Positions 31,086 through 41,207 of a stretch of 64,000 nt of DNA are shown one piece after another (the stretch's first letter is position 1; each line of letters begins with the position of its first letter). The stretch is from Ochromonas danica (lineage: Eukaryota > Sar > Chrysophyceae > Chromulinales > Chromulinaceae). Both the position numbers and the translations under genes were made by a program. Below the pieces are notes generated by a model. That model ran no database searches. It was not told where the DNA came from and saw nothing but the letters and a program-made list of their open reading frames with translations. The DNA lies in contig VKHL01000128.1 of assembly GCA_015146655.1 (NCBI GenBank), positions 1-64,000 on the forward strand. The letters run 5' to 3'.

Positions 31086-32378
31086 ATGGCACAATCAAAC
31101 GTGACGGGGAAAGGAGCTAGTATGTCGAACAAACGCATTGGATCGCGAGACGCACAGCTGCCGTTCAAGATGCCGCAGTTAAAAGATCCTCCCGACCTGT
31201 ATTACACAAACCCGGGTTGCTCGCGACCTTTCATTCCGGCTGAGGAGATGCACGACCAGCGCACCAGTTCCTCGTCCAGCATCGCGCAAGGGTCCCGTGG
31301 CCTCCGCACACCCATTCCCTCCCACAAGTCGCGTTCGACCCAACCCCGGCAGGATTCCAGCGCGTCAGTTTCACTCCAACATCCGTTGGAAGATTCCGTG
31401 CCTACAACCACTCAATTTCAAAAAGCCACTCAGCCTCTTGCGCTGGAGTCCGCGCCCGTCGTCCCCCATGCAGCGTTGCCCCCGCAACGAAACGACGCGC
31501 CGTCGCGCTTGATGCGCGTCGCGGCCGCCATTCCCGATGCAGTGCCGCCCCTGCCGCTGAGCAATGTGGACGACCGCGGCGCGTCCCTTTCGACGCACAG
31601 CAACGAGACGCTCCTGATCGCGCAGCCTTCCAAGAAGCCGCGGTTGATTAAAAGAAAAGCTGGGGATGAATACAATCCCCCCAGCGTGTGTCACACCGTG
31701 CCAGGTTCCTCGCAAGCCTTCATTCCTGCTCACGAGGTGCACTCCAGGCACACGAGTTCCTCCTCCAGTATCGCACAAGAAATCCCGATGCGCTCTGCAA
31801 AGAAAACGCGACCCGTCAACTTCACGACTCAGCCCCTCGTGCAGAAGTCCGCGTCCGTCGTCCCCAAACCCGTGCAACCGAACGACGACGTGGTATTGTC
31901 CCCGGTCGCGGCCGTCATTGCCGATCCAATGTTGCCTCCACAGCTGACCAACGCGCCGCCCGCGGGGGGCGACCGCGACGGGTCCTCGATCGATCCGGCC
32001 CTGTTCGATCGTATGGTGCAAATGATTGTGGCGCGGTCTGCAGAGGCGGGATGGGCCATGGTAGGTTCCAACGCTTCCGCCGCGTACAACGACGGCCCTA
32101 TCCTTGCCATGATGACCTCGGTGATGAACCGCTGCAACACGATCGACGTCACGATAAGCAACCAAAACGCGCGCATCAACTCCATGGTCGGTACCATTAC
32201 CCGGATAGTGACGATCTTACGCCAAATGACGTCCGCGGATGCCGGGATTCAGCGCAGCTTGCAAACGGTCACCAGGATTCAGCGCAGCTTGGAAACGGTC
32301 ACCAGCAACAACTTGGCGTTCTCTGGCATCACTCTTCCTCCTCGGCACACCGCCACTCCGCCGCCAGCCAAATCGTAG
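31086..32378 (+). CDS. Orphan protein in a GC-rich island, internally duplicated
   Basis: Single exon of 430 residues, ATG at 31086 (MAQSNVTGKGASMSNKR); an upstream in-frame TTG is ignored. Base composition is strikingly GC- and CpG-rich compared with both neighbours. A module occurs twice: RPFIPAEEMHDQRTSSSSSI and QAFIPAHEVHSRHTSSSSSI, each followed by a Pro-rich stretch (ESAPVVPHAALPPQ against KSASVVPKPVQP, then AAAIPDAVPPLPLSNV against AAVIADPMLPPQLTNA). Basic patches (KKPRLIKRKAGDE) could be nuclear signals. The C-terminal ~130 residues are helical with SVMNRCNTIDVTISNQNARI and a repeated QRSLxTVT. No domain recognised. The contrast in composition suggests an insertion or foreign origin. 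Confidence 0.55.
   Translation: MAQSNVTGKGASMSNKRIGSRDAQLPFKMPQLKDPPDLYYTNPGCSRPFIPAEEMHDQRTSSSSSIAQGSRGLRTPIPSHKSRSTQPRQDSSASVSLQHPLEDSVPTTTQFQKATQPLALESAPVVPHAALPPQRNDAPSRLMRVAAAIPDAVPPLPLSNVDDRGASLSTHSNETLLIAQPSKKPRLIKRKAGDEYNPPSVCHTVPGSSQAFIPAHEVHSRHTSSSSSIAQEIPMRSAKKTRPVNFTTQPLVQKSASVVPKPVQPNDDVVLSPVAAVIADPMLPPQLTNAPPAGGDRDGSSIDPALFDRMVQMIVARSAEAGWAMVGSNASAAYNDGPILAMMTSVMNRCNTIDVTISNQNARINSMVGTITRIVTILRQMTSADAGIQRSLQTVTRIQRSLETVTSNNLAFSGITLPPRHTATPPPAKS
32246..32305 (+). repeat. 30-bp tandem duplication inside the orphan gene
   Basis: Two adjacent 30-bp copies (GATTCAGCGCAGCTTG..., differing by C/G at one position) add ten in-frame residues, giving IQRSLQTVTR then IQRSLETVTS. Confidence 0.9.
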
Positions 32379-33494
32379 AACTGCGATCTGGCGCTCGAAC
32401 TTCAATCAAGTTTAACCACCAACGATGTTGGGCACTCGCTACTGTGGATTGATGAATCCTGTTTAAGATTGATGAATATCCATATATGCACTTTTCAATA
32501 CTTTAGCAATTTAATAAGCACATGTTGCTAAGCATACAAAACGGACGGGAAAGTTTGTAGCGTTTAACCATGCACTGGGTCTCATTCAACCATAGAATCA
32601 TCGCGACATTTCAGCAAGCTGCAAATGAACTTGGAACTCACTTGTCCAGACTATGAAGGACTGCTATATTCGACTTGAGTCCACAGTATCCCAACCCCTG
32701 ACTTTACACAAAGCGCTGAACAAACAACCCAAGACAATGAGGGCCCCTTAAAAAACCCAGTGGTTAGACCCGAAGTGAATTTGGTGTTTTTGCTAATAAC
32801 TTTTTAACAAAAGCAAGTTAAGTCCTGCAATGTTGCCATATTATTTAACATTAAGATCCACATCAGTACAAGCGATTTTCACCAATTAGTCTTGCTGTGG
32901 CCAGCTCTTAGCCCAAGGGGAAGCCAAGGACTGGAAAAGGGCTCGCATGGGTCTAAATGGCCTTTCCACCATTGTTCTTGCCCCCTGGTGCTGTGCATTA
33001 GCTAAAAGCGGGTTGCTCCTGGGATAGTTTGGTGACCTTGTTTTCTTCAGGCTCATTCGGGATCCTCTTGCGCTTGCGGTTTGGGCGAACGATACAGTTC
33101 CTAGCATGATTGTGATACGAGGAGTCACTCTGGTTACGAATCACTGAACGGTTCATAGCGTGCCCAAGACCCCAAAATCTTGCTCAATTCAAGAAAACGA
33201 TAAACTGCGAAGGCATGGCAAAGCAAAGGGGAATCATAAGCACTTGGAAATCACTATCTCAGCCTTGATTCGAATTTGGTTGTGAGGTCCAGGTGTAATA
33301 TCCAGATATTGCGTTTTTTGCGTTTTTTTTCAACAGTCTCTGAGGTGCTTTTGGCAACAAATGCGTTTCTCCATTTGTAACGGCTTGGTTGGGAACGGAA
33401 GAGGGAAACTGATTTGATTAAAACAAGGGTCGCAGCGCAAACTTTGATAATTAATTTAATTTCTGTAAATTATAAAACAATTTATTAAGAAGAA
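32379..33494. other. Intergenic, 1.1 kb
   Basis: Composition falls back towards AT-rich by about 32450, with a moderately GC-rich patch at 32880-33130 that holds the short frame listed separately. No terminal repeats or other element ends were found by eye. Confidence 0.4.
32998..33156 (-). CDS. Short ORF or gene remnant, 52 residues
   Basis: ATG at 33156 reads MNRSVIRNQSDSSYHNHARN, then a basic run (RPNRKRKRIPNEPEE), and stops at TAA. A different frame just downstream (LANAQHQGARTMVERPFRPM) also looks codon-like. Together these could be the remains of one gene, possibly of a transposase, but I see no catalytic motif or terminal repeat. Not recognised. Confidence 0.25.
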   Translation of the reverse strand: MNRSVIRNQSDSSYHNHARNCIVRPNRKRKRIPNEPEENKVTKLSQEQPAFS

Positions 33495-35159
33495 ATGGGG
33501 CCTAAAAAGAAAGATAAGAAAGGCAAGAAAGTGGAAGAGACTAAAGTAGAGGAATCAGGTTAAGATATTATGTTTTTATGCTGTTCTCATCAATAAGGTA
33601 TTAATGAATAAATCTACACTTGATAGAGTATGAGACCATGGACTTAGAAATGCTTCGTGAAGTTGTTCCTATGCTTCGACAACAACTAGAAAAGTCCATG
33701 TTAGATCGTAACTATGTCCAACTCGAACGGGTGAGTTATCACTCGGGCTTTTCATTTTCACATGCTATGACCTCACCCAACATGCTCTGTTACGTTTTCT
33801 TGTCTATTTAAATTATAGGATGCTATTCAGCAATATTTTGAAAATACTAAACGCGAAGTACGTGAGAAGGAATTGGCCATAGCGGCGAAAGATCGTGAGA
33901 TGGAGTTATTGGAAGATAATCATCGTGTAGAATTACGTGTCTATCAACAAAAGGTCAAGCATTTAGAGTACGAACATCGCAATAGTATTAAGACTATTAT
34001 TGAAGATGGTACCAATCTGCTGGAGAAGGAACAGGTTAGTAGTGGTAATCTCAATCCATAGATTGTCAAACGCACAGCTAAACCTGTCTTTCTTTTCCTG
34101 CAATAGATGACTCATGAAGAGCGTGAACGAAAGCTATTAGAGACAAAAGAGAATTTCAAGCTACAGCAGATGAAGTATGAGTTGATGAATGCAACAAAAG
34201 TGGCTGAAGTGAAACAACAACATGAAAAGCAACTCATCAAACTTCGCCAACAATATGAGGATGGTCTTACTGAACTTACTCAACGCTGTGAATCACGTAT
34301 GAAGCAGTTAGAAGCTGATTTAGAACTTCGTCGGAAGGTTGAAATTCATGAAGTCGAAGAGCGAAAGAACCAACATATCAATGATCTTGTCAAGAATCAC
34401 AAGAAAGCATTTAATCAAATGAAGGTTTATTACAATGAGATTACTTCTGGCAGTCTTAAATTGATTAAGTCTCTTCAACAGCAAGTTGAAGAGTTAAAGG
34501 AAAGAGCAGCGAAGAACAAGAAAGTATTGTACGATTTGTCGCTGGAGAATCAGAAGCTCTCTGAACCTCTTTCCAAAGTCTCCGCAGAAATTGCTGAATT
34601 GAAAACGTTGTTGAAAGAGCGAGCTAAGGATCAAATGGCTCTTCGCAATGCTAATTCCCGCCTTGGAGCTATTAACAAAGCCTCCTCTTCAATGAAAGTG
34701 AAGTTAGAAACATTACAAGAGGAGTATTCAAATGTGGAGAGAGAACGGGATCAATTATATAACAATTATGAGCAATGTATTCAACGTGTTCGTGCGCAAA
34801 CGGACTTCAATAATCAGGCCTTGGAGCAACGTCTTGTTGCAGCCGAGACAAATGTGGAGAAGGCTGCTTTGCAGGTGGAAGAGATTATTCGTGCCGCTAG
34901 TTTGGATAGTAGCGAAGTTTCACGCATGATTGGCGCTTTGTCGCAGATGCTGTCAGCTAAAGACGAAGCATTGAAAGATCTCAAGTTTGAAGTGGTGAAG
35001 TTGCAAAAGAGCTTTAATGATACTCGTGATGCCTATTTGGCCAAGTTGAAGGAGTTTGGCATTCCTGATGATGAAATTGATGCTGATCACTTTCAATTGG
35101 AGAGACTTCCACGTGGAGCTACCACAGGACCGGCAACAACCCTTGTTGCCAAGATGTAA
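33495..35159 (+). CDS. GAS8: Growth arrest-specific 8 / dynein regulatory complex subunit 4
   Basis: Four exons: 33495-33558, 33627-33730, 33829-34034 and 34107-35159, all in phase, about 475 residues. It starts with a Lys-rich head (MGPKKKDKKGKK), then almost unbroken coiled coil. The GAS8 signature is NHKKAFNQMKVYYNEIT, followed by LKLIKSLQQQVEELKE and, near the end, LAKLKEFGIPDDEI. Length matches the family (about 470-480). DRC4 links the nexin-dynein regulatory complex to doublet microtubules and sets ciliary beating, so the organism builds motile cilia or flagella. Introns are 68, 98 and 72 nt. Confidence 0.95.
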
Positions 35160-35616
35160 CTTTGCTTATTTTAATGCGCATATCCTGATATTGAGGAGAA
35201 GCTGACGTTTCTCTGATATTGTAATTTGTAAGTAATGATTTCAGATTGTGCAACGTGTGGTCAAGCAGTTTGAGTTGCTGGGGGTTTGATGTTATCGGCA
35301 CCTCACACCATGGGGTGCGGAACACCGCTGTGCACTTCCCTGGCAGCACACCGCAGCAGAGACCACTCACTCCTCCCTTTCGCACTGCTGGAGAGTCGCC
35401 ACCTCGTCACTGTTGTGGCACGAGCACTGCCCTCTCTCTGTCCCAAGAACCATCTTCTTCTCTCGATCACAACTGCTACACCAGACATCAAAAGCTTCCA
35501 TACGTGATCGTAAAGAACCTTTCTTCCCTCTTGAAGCAAAAAGATTTATTGCTTGGGTTTGCATTTTTCCTTGATTTATTCAATCTTGCCTGATCAGCGA
35601 AAATTAAAAGTAGAGA
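35160..35616. other. Intergenic
   Basis: Between GAS8 and the next + gene. A GC-richer patch at about 35310-35470 has open frames on both strands but no recognisable product, and the codon pattern looks accidental. Could hold a noncoding transcript. Not supported. Confidence 0.35.
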
Positions 35617-36379
35617 ATGGATGAATTCCAGATTGGTATTTTCCGATTTGCTGATACAAATTATCAACAAATCTTGACTTATGCTATCATCATAATTGGA
35701 GCACTTCTGATGATCACTTCTGTTCATTTTGCTGGCTTGCCCAATCGTGCATGGCCTGACTTCATGGTTGAATATGCATGTGCGGACGTGCCCTTGAAGA
35801 ATGCTGAAGACAGACGTCAAGGTTAGTTACCTTTATTTGGTATCTGCTCGCTTCCTTTCCATTATTAATTTTGTTAAATGCTAAATAGATACTAGGTCAT
35901 ACAGGCATGGCTCATCTTCTCATGACGATTCTGATGGCTTGTCCACGTCCTCCACTTCAACAAGAAGAGTCTTGAGAAGGCGCTCCTTCTTTACAGCTTC
36001 TACTGCGTCGCCAATTGCGCGCCGTTCAGTGAGACTATTGCATGACCAAAACAGAAATGTGGTGGAATCGATTCGAATGACAATAGTCAATATGATGACA
36101 GAAGTATATGCTGGCATGACTTCACTTCTGTCGCAACACCATCAACATACTGTAGAAGCCGAAATGTTGAAGAACATTCAAGATCCTTCGTTCTCTATAA
36201 AATATCTGCTCCATCTTGAGCTTAGCAAGAGTTGTTATGATGATTTACTGGAAGATGAAAATGTTGCGAGAGAATTGGATGAAATTTTCCGCGACAAGGA
36301 AGTGGCTAAAGGCTTTCTCGCCTATATAGGCCGCAATAAAGTAGAGTATCTTAAGAAGCTCCTAAAGGATCGAAAGTAG
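35617..36379 (+). CDS. Unrecognised single-pass membrane protein
   Basis: Two exons, 35617-35821 and 35889-36379, with a 67-nt GTTAGT...ATAG intron in phase; 231 residues. The N-terminus is MDEFQIGIFRFADTNYQQ, then one strong membrane helix (ILTYAIIIIGALLMITSV). After it comes a Ser/Arg-rich linker (STSSTSTRRVLRRRS) and a helical, acidic C-terminal domain (DPSFSIKYLLHLELSKSC; FRDKEVAKGFLAYIGRN). No signal peptide separate from the helix. I do not recognise the family. The splice is supported by continuity of the frame and by stops in the unspliced reading. Confidence 0.65.
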
Positions 36380-36796
36380 CATAACGTAGTGAACTTGTTT
36401 ATTTTTCGATCAGAGCTACTTGCTTTGGTGTGTGTGTTTGTGATTTCCATTAGTCGATAACATATCTCTCTTTCTGCTTCTTCTTCTCAAACCTTAAATG
36501 AATGTAACTAAATTGGCTTCATTTTAGTTCTAGCAAGAGTGTAAAAACTGCTCATGTAAAACGCCAATTCGCCACAGAAAACAGCCATTTCTTGAGTTAA
36601 AAGCCTGAATTGGTCTCCTCGCCGCCTTCACCTTCCTTTTCTTCACAAGCGCATCATCTCCTCATCACATCTCTTTATCCTTCCTTTGACCTGCGAGAGA
36701 TTGTAAGGTACTGACTATCTTCCTGCCTGTTTTACCAACTGTTGGTGAATATTCATATTTTTATATCATTAATTATCTTTTGGATTTGGACAGAAA
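36380..36796. other. Intergenic with a probable leader intron
   Basis: Contains the 3' end of the membrane-protein gene and the start of the next gene. GTAAG-like donors near 36702 and an acceptor TTGGACAG just before the ATG at 36797 suggest a 5' UTR intron. Pyrimidine-rich at 36610-36690. Confidence 0.4.
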
Positions 36797-37883
36797 ATGG
36801 AGATCAGTCCCAAAGTGCTCTTTTCTGTTCTGGGATTGGCCACCCTTTTGCGTTTCCTTTCGGTCTTTCTCTATGGTATCTATGCTCGTTTGATCCGTCC
36901 TGGAAAAAATCTCAAGAAGCGCTATGGTGAATGGGGTAAGATCTAACTAACTGAGCTTACACTAAATGGAATAACCCCTTTAATAAGCGATCGTGATGAA
37001 TGTTCTTTGATAGCTCTTGTTACTGGTGCTACCGATGGTATTGGTAAAGCCATGGCTTTTGAATTTGCTAGAAAGGGTCTCAATGTTATTCTTATCTCTC
37101 GCTCTGAGGAGAAGTTGAAAGAGGTCCGTGAAGAACTTCTCAGCAAGTATCACACTGTAGATGTCAAGATCTTAGCTGTTGACTACAATAAGTTCGATGA
37201 GTCAGCTCGCAAGAGAGTTGAAGATCTCATTGCACCTTTGGATTTGGGTATCTTGGTTAACAATGTTGGAATTTCATATCCTTTCACCAAGTTCTTCCAC
37301 GAGTTGGACGATGAGAGAGTCAAGCAGTTGATTACTTTGAACGTTGATTCTACTACTTGGATGACTCGTATTGTTTTGCCTGGTATGATTGAACGCAAGC
37401 GTGGCGCCATTGTTAACATTGGATCTGGTAAGCTAGTCCGTGTGAAAACAATGATCGATTATCGTCTCCTCACGGTTATGTGCTTGTATTTCTTTCATAG
37501 CTGCTGGTGTTTCCAACTCTCCTCTCCTTGCTCAATATGGTGCTGCTAAGAGCTATATCGCCATGTTCTCTCGTGCCCTGCATTATGAGCTCAGCCAGTA
37601 CAACATCGATGTTCAGTGCCAAGTGCCCCTCTTCGTGGCAACCAAGTTGGCCAAGATCAAGAAAGCCTCTCTTACTGTTGCAACTCCTGAAGGGTATGCT
37701 CGTTCTGCTGTTCGTGCGATAGGTTACGAGACTGTTGTCTCCCCTTACTGGTCTCATGCACTGCAAATGTACTTCCTCCTCAATCTTCCCGAGTCCTGGG
37801 TGGCAGCTTTGACCAAGAGCATGCATCTTGATATCCGCAAGAAAGGCTTGAAGAAGGAAGCAGAGGCTGAGAAGAACAAATAG
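36797..37883 (+). CDS. Very-long-chain 3-ketoacyl-CoA reductase / 17-beta-HSD type 12-like
   Basis: Three exons, 36797-36935, 37014-37427 and 37501-37883, in phase for 311 residues, the usual length. An N-terminal membrane helix (LFSVLGLATLLRFLSVFLYG) precedes a Rossmann fold with the cofactor motif TGATDGIGKAMAFEFARKG, NNVG, the Ser of NIGSAAGVSNSP, and the catalytic YGAAKSYIAMFSRAL. The C-terminus is Lys-rich (KKGLKKEAEAEKNK), compatible with ER retention. In this family the enzyme reduces the 3-keto group in the second step of fatty-acid elongation at the ER. HSD17B12 and yeast Ifa38 are the nearest relatives I can name. A steroid role cannot be excluded. Confidence 0.9.
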
Positions 37884-38153
37884 GACGAAGAAGAACTATC
37901 GCATTCTGAAATGGTGTAGTAACTATTGCAATCATTTTCTAAGGCGAGAGCTTTAATGGAAGATGTTATGATAATTAAATCATCCTCATTTTTTCCTTCC
38001 TCAATACATGAACATTATCACATTGTAGTTTGTAAGGGAAAGACTGCTGGCATTGGACCTTACAGTCTCGAATGTTGCTAGATATTATGTTGTTGCGTGG
38101 GGTCCCCCACCATCTCCCCTAAGTCCCTCTCCACACAATCCAATTCAACTATC

Positions 38154-39183
38154 ATGAGTCATCGAAATTCAATCAAACACAAACTAAGTGCACTAAGAAT
38201 GTTCTTTCAGAGTTCTCTCTTTGCTATCTTGCTTCTATCCTATAGAACTCTTCGTGTTGGAGCGATTGAGTTTGATTGGTTGGTAGCCAATACTTCACTT
38301 TGGTTAAGTGCAGCCACCTATTGTGATGTCAGTACATACCTTACACGCTCCTACCTGGGATACTCTGGAGGTTTTATTCCTTATTATGAGATTAATAACT
38401 TGGAAAGGGATGTTCAAGTAAGTGATCTAGCCGTGTTTTCTGTGAAGAAGAGCATTTATGTTGGTGTTTCTCTTTCAAAGGGATTTATAGGAGTGATGCC
38501 TGCACAAAACACAATTTATATTGCTTTCCGTGGTTCGACTTCAGTGATTGATTGGCTCAACAATTTAGATTTCAACCTTACTACTTATCCAATTTCGAGT
38601 TGCACAGGGTGTGAAGTAAATGAAGGGTTTCTTCTTTCTGAGCAATCTATAATCGCCTCCCTGGCACAAAATCTCACGGGACTTGTAGCTCTCTATTCAA
38701 ATCCAAAGATTGTTGTGACTGGGCACTCTCTAGGAGGGGCTTTAGCAACACTAACCGTTGTTGATTTACTCATTGCAGGATTTACTAACATTGAACTGAT
38801 GAATTTCGGTTCACCTAAAGTGGGCAATCTGGCATTTGCGGAATTTGCTTCTAACCTCATTGGAAACAGATATCGCGTAACGCGCTATCAAGATATTGTG
38901 CCTAATTTCCCTGATGACTCGCAGTACGTTCATATTTCCGGTGAGGCTAATGGTATTTGTGGTCTGATTAGGCTATGATGATAATAGTGATTTATTAGGG
39001 GAGTGGTATGAAGATGAAAATGGCAACATCAAACTATGCGAAGGCCTTGAAGATCCGACTTGTTCATCTCAATGGATGTTCTATAACACTCAGGCTCACC
39101 GCAAATACCTGGGTCTTGAGGTCAGCTGTGAGGCAGTCACAACACCTTCAACTCCCCGTGCACATCTATATCTTCGACGATGA
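38154..39183 (+). CDS. Secreted class 3 (fungal-type) lipase
   Basis: Two exons, 38154-38940 and 38972-39183, in phase for 332 residues. The intron is only 31 nt (38941-38971, GTGAGG...GATTAG). Splicing replaces a short dead end (GEANGICGLIRL-stop) by the expected lipase ending (YDDNSDLLGEWYEDENG ... TQAHRKYLGLEVSC). A hydrophobic signal (FFQSSLFAILLLSY) precedes the mature domain. The nucleophile elbow is VTGHSLGGALATL. The acid is the Asp of RYQDIVPNFP and the His is in YVHISG or AHRKYLG. Other lipase_3 marks are YIAFRGSTSVIDWLNNL and NFGSPKVGN. Likely an extracellular or endomembrane acylglycerol hydrolase. It converges on the next gene with 161 bp between stops. Confidence 0.9.
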
Positions 39184-39344
39184 AGCCAGTTTTGTATGAA
39201 AGCAATGCTTACATAAGGAACGTATGCTTATAGGAAGAACATTGATGATCGGTTCATTTACATGGATATATTTGAGACATGAACGTTAGGTTGGAAAGAT
39301 GAAAAGTCATCATCATTCCGCGTTGTAATGAAGTGAACGGAGAG

Positions 39345-40721
39345 TTAATATAGAAAAGGGACGAACACATTTCGATTGCTGGTATAGGTGGGATATTCCT
39401 ATAGAAAAACGTCAGTGGACAGCATAAAAGAGAAAATTATGTCAGCTAACTGACGAGCCTGAAAGTAGATAGTTGTCCTTACCTTTGGGAACGCACGCTC
39501 CAAAGCATCTTCTTCAATCTCGGCAGCTTTGTTCTGACTCACAAGGTTTCAATCAGATACAATTAACTACAAAACAGCTCTTGATACTTACCAAGATTGC
39601 AGCGAGTGCAAGAGTAGAGAAAACCTTGTAGATATGCCCTTGAACCATGGCAACACCGAATGCAGTCAATATGATTCCGCCATACATGGGGTGACGAACT
39701 ACCCCGTAGACCCCAGAAGTTGTTATACGTTTAATTTGCTTGGGAGGTTGCAGAAACAGAGAACAATTCTCTTTGAGCTCCCAAATAGCATTGAGGGTCA
39801 TCACAATCCCCGTGGCTATTAAAATAGAACCAACCAGAGGCAATATAATATTGATAAGAAAGACAATTCGAGGCATGAAGCTGACAAAAATCACGATCGT
39901 TAACAGAAAAGCAGGAATCAAAAGTTCTTCTCCTCTTGTTCCGAAGTCGCCAGTGTTGGCACTTTCCAAGGAAGCCTGGAAAGCACTTCGAAACCCTGGC
40001 AAGGTATCTCGAATTATTGCCTTTCGACGCTCGGCATCTAATAGAAAGGCCAAGAAAGAATCCAATAGCAAAGTCAAAGCTGCTGACGAGCTCTCAGCAG
40101 GTTGAGAAGACGATGAAGACGTGCTCGTGCTGGTTGCACTTGTATCGGATGGAGTTGGTGGTGGCAACTCCCGCTTAGATACATCCACAAAAGTAGTCCT
40201 ACTTGCTTCATCATCATTTGCAATAGATGTGGCTCTACTGTCCGCTATCGATGGTGTGGTCATAGGAGGTTTTACTGACGATCGGTTCAATGAGAGTTGC
40301 AAGACGGTTTCTTCTGTGCTAATGTTGGCATATTGAATGTGCTGTTTTAAAGCCAACTTCCATTCACCTGCTTCTTCTGGACTCGCAGCTTGCATTAACA
40401 TATTATTCTCTCCATTAAATGAGGTCAAATAGATTTGAGAGGCAGTCAGAGAAGTGCTTGACGTGATCTCGGTATTAACCAAGCTCAACTCTCCCTGTGA
40501 AACCACAGCATTCTCATAAGAAAAGGAATGTACAAGGAATTGAGATGACTTACCCTTAGTTCTTCACCAAAGGGATAATCCTTGAGGTCACGTACGTAGT
40601 ATTGAATCTTGCCTGCCATGAGAACAAAAAAACGTTTCTTCCAATTCTTCACAATACCACTTCGACCTTGCTTTGTCATCCATCCTTTCTTAATAGGTGG
40701 TGCACGAACAGACTCAGCCAT
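39345..40721 (-). CDS. PH domain fused to an isoprenylcysteine/phospholipid methyltransferase-like membrane domain
   Basis: Four exons, 40721-40554, 40494-39592, 39533-39483 and 39398-39345, every one a multiple of three; 391 residues. Residues about 10-105 are a PH domain (KKGWMTKQGRSGIVKNWKKR FFVL; end ASPEEAGEWKLALKQHI). A Ser/Thr-rich linker leads to membrane helices (LLIPAFLLTIVIFVSFMP; VFLINIILPLVGSILIATG) and the ICMT/PEMT/NnrU-type core GVYGVVRHPMYGGIILTAFG. The spliced tail restores the family ending (NKAAEIEEDALERAFPKEY then PTYTSNRNVF). ICMT-type enzymes use SAM inside the membrane. The PH domain may direct it to phosphoinositide-bearing membrane. Substrate not determinable. Confidence 0.85.
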
Positions 40722-41207
40722 TTTTAGTAAGATAAAATAGGAATAAGAAAGAAGACAGGTGGCAAGAAGAAGGTAAGAGAACCAGGCATGCAAGGCAAGA
40801 CAACGAGACAACGATCAATCCTCACGCACAGTCTTATTAAGTTAACAGCTAGAGCTGGGAAATCGCACACCCACGTCCAGTCGACTTCGCAGCTTGGATC
40901 TTGTCTATATACACATAAACTATATCTGTGTCTCATTGGGACCTTAAGATATGGTACTATATCTCGTGAAGAAACTTCAATAATGAAATGATGAATAGAA
41001 ATGAATCAATAAGACGACAATAATAATTAACATGGTTAATTTCGAACCTAGACTGCAAACACATTATTTAATACAACACAGATCAATCAGACGGTATCAC
41101 TGGTCATGATACTTGACTACTGCTACTAGACCTAACAGTCAATTGCCGAAGCGACAGTATGAAAGCATCCTCCACGGTGACGACGAAGAGTTAGTTGTTT
41201 TACGAAC
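40722..41207. other. Intergenic
   Basis: Upstream of the PH-methyltransferase gene, with an AAGTTAAC motif at about 40837, and downstream of the RNase T2 gene. No gene seen. Confidence 0.4.

Noticed and set aside
31371-32452. Long alternative frames on both strands of the GC-rich island (264 codons -, 254 codons +)
   Set aside because: GC-rich DNA has few stops; these frames are Arg/His/Gly-rich and lack the internal module duplication seen in the chosen frame.
31080-33160. GC-rich island as a viral or transposon insert
   Set aside because: No capsid, polymerase, integrase or transposase motif and no terminal repeats found by eye; only the composition is unusual.
35246-35593. 115-codon + frame after GAS8
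   Set aside because: Overlapped by equally long frames on the other strand; Pro/Ser/Arg-rich with no recognisable feature.
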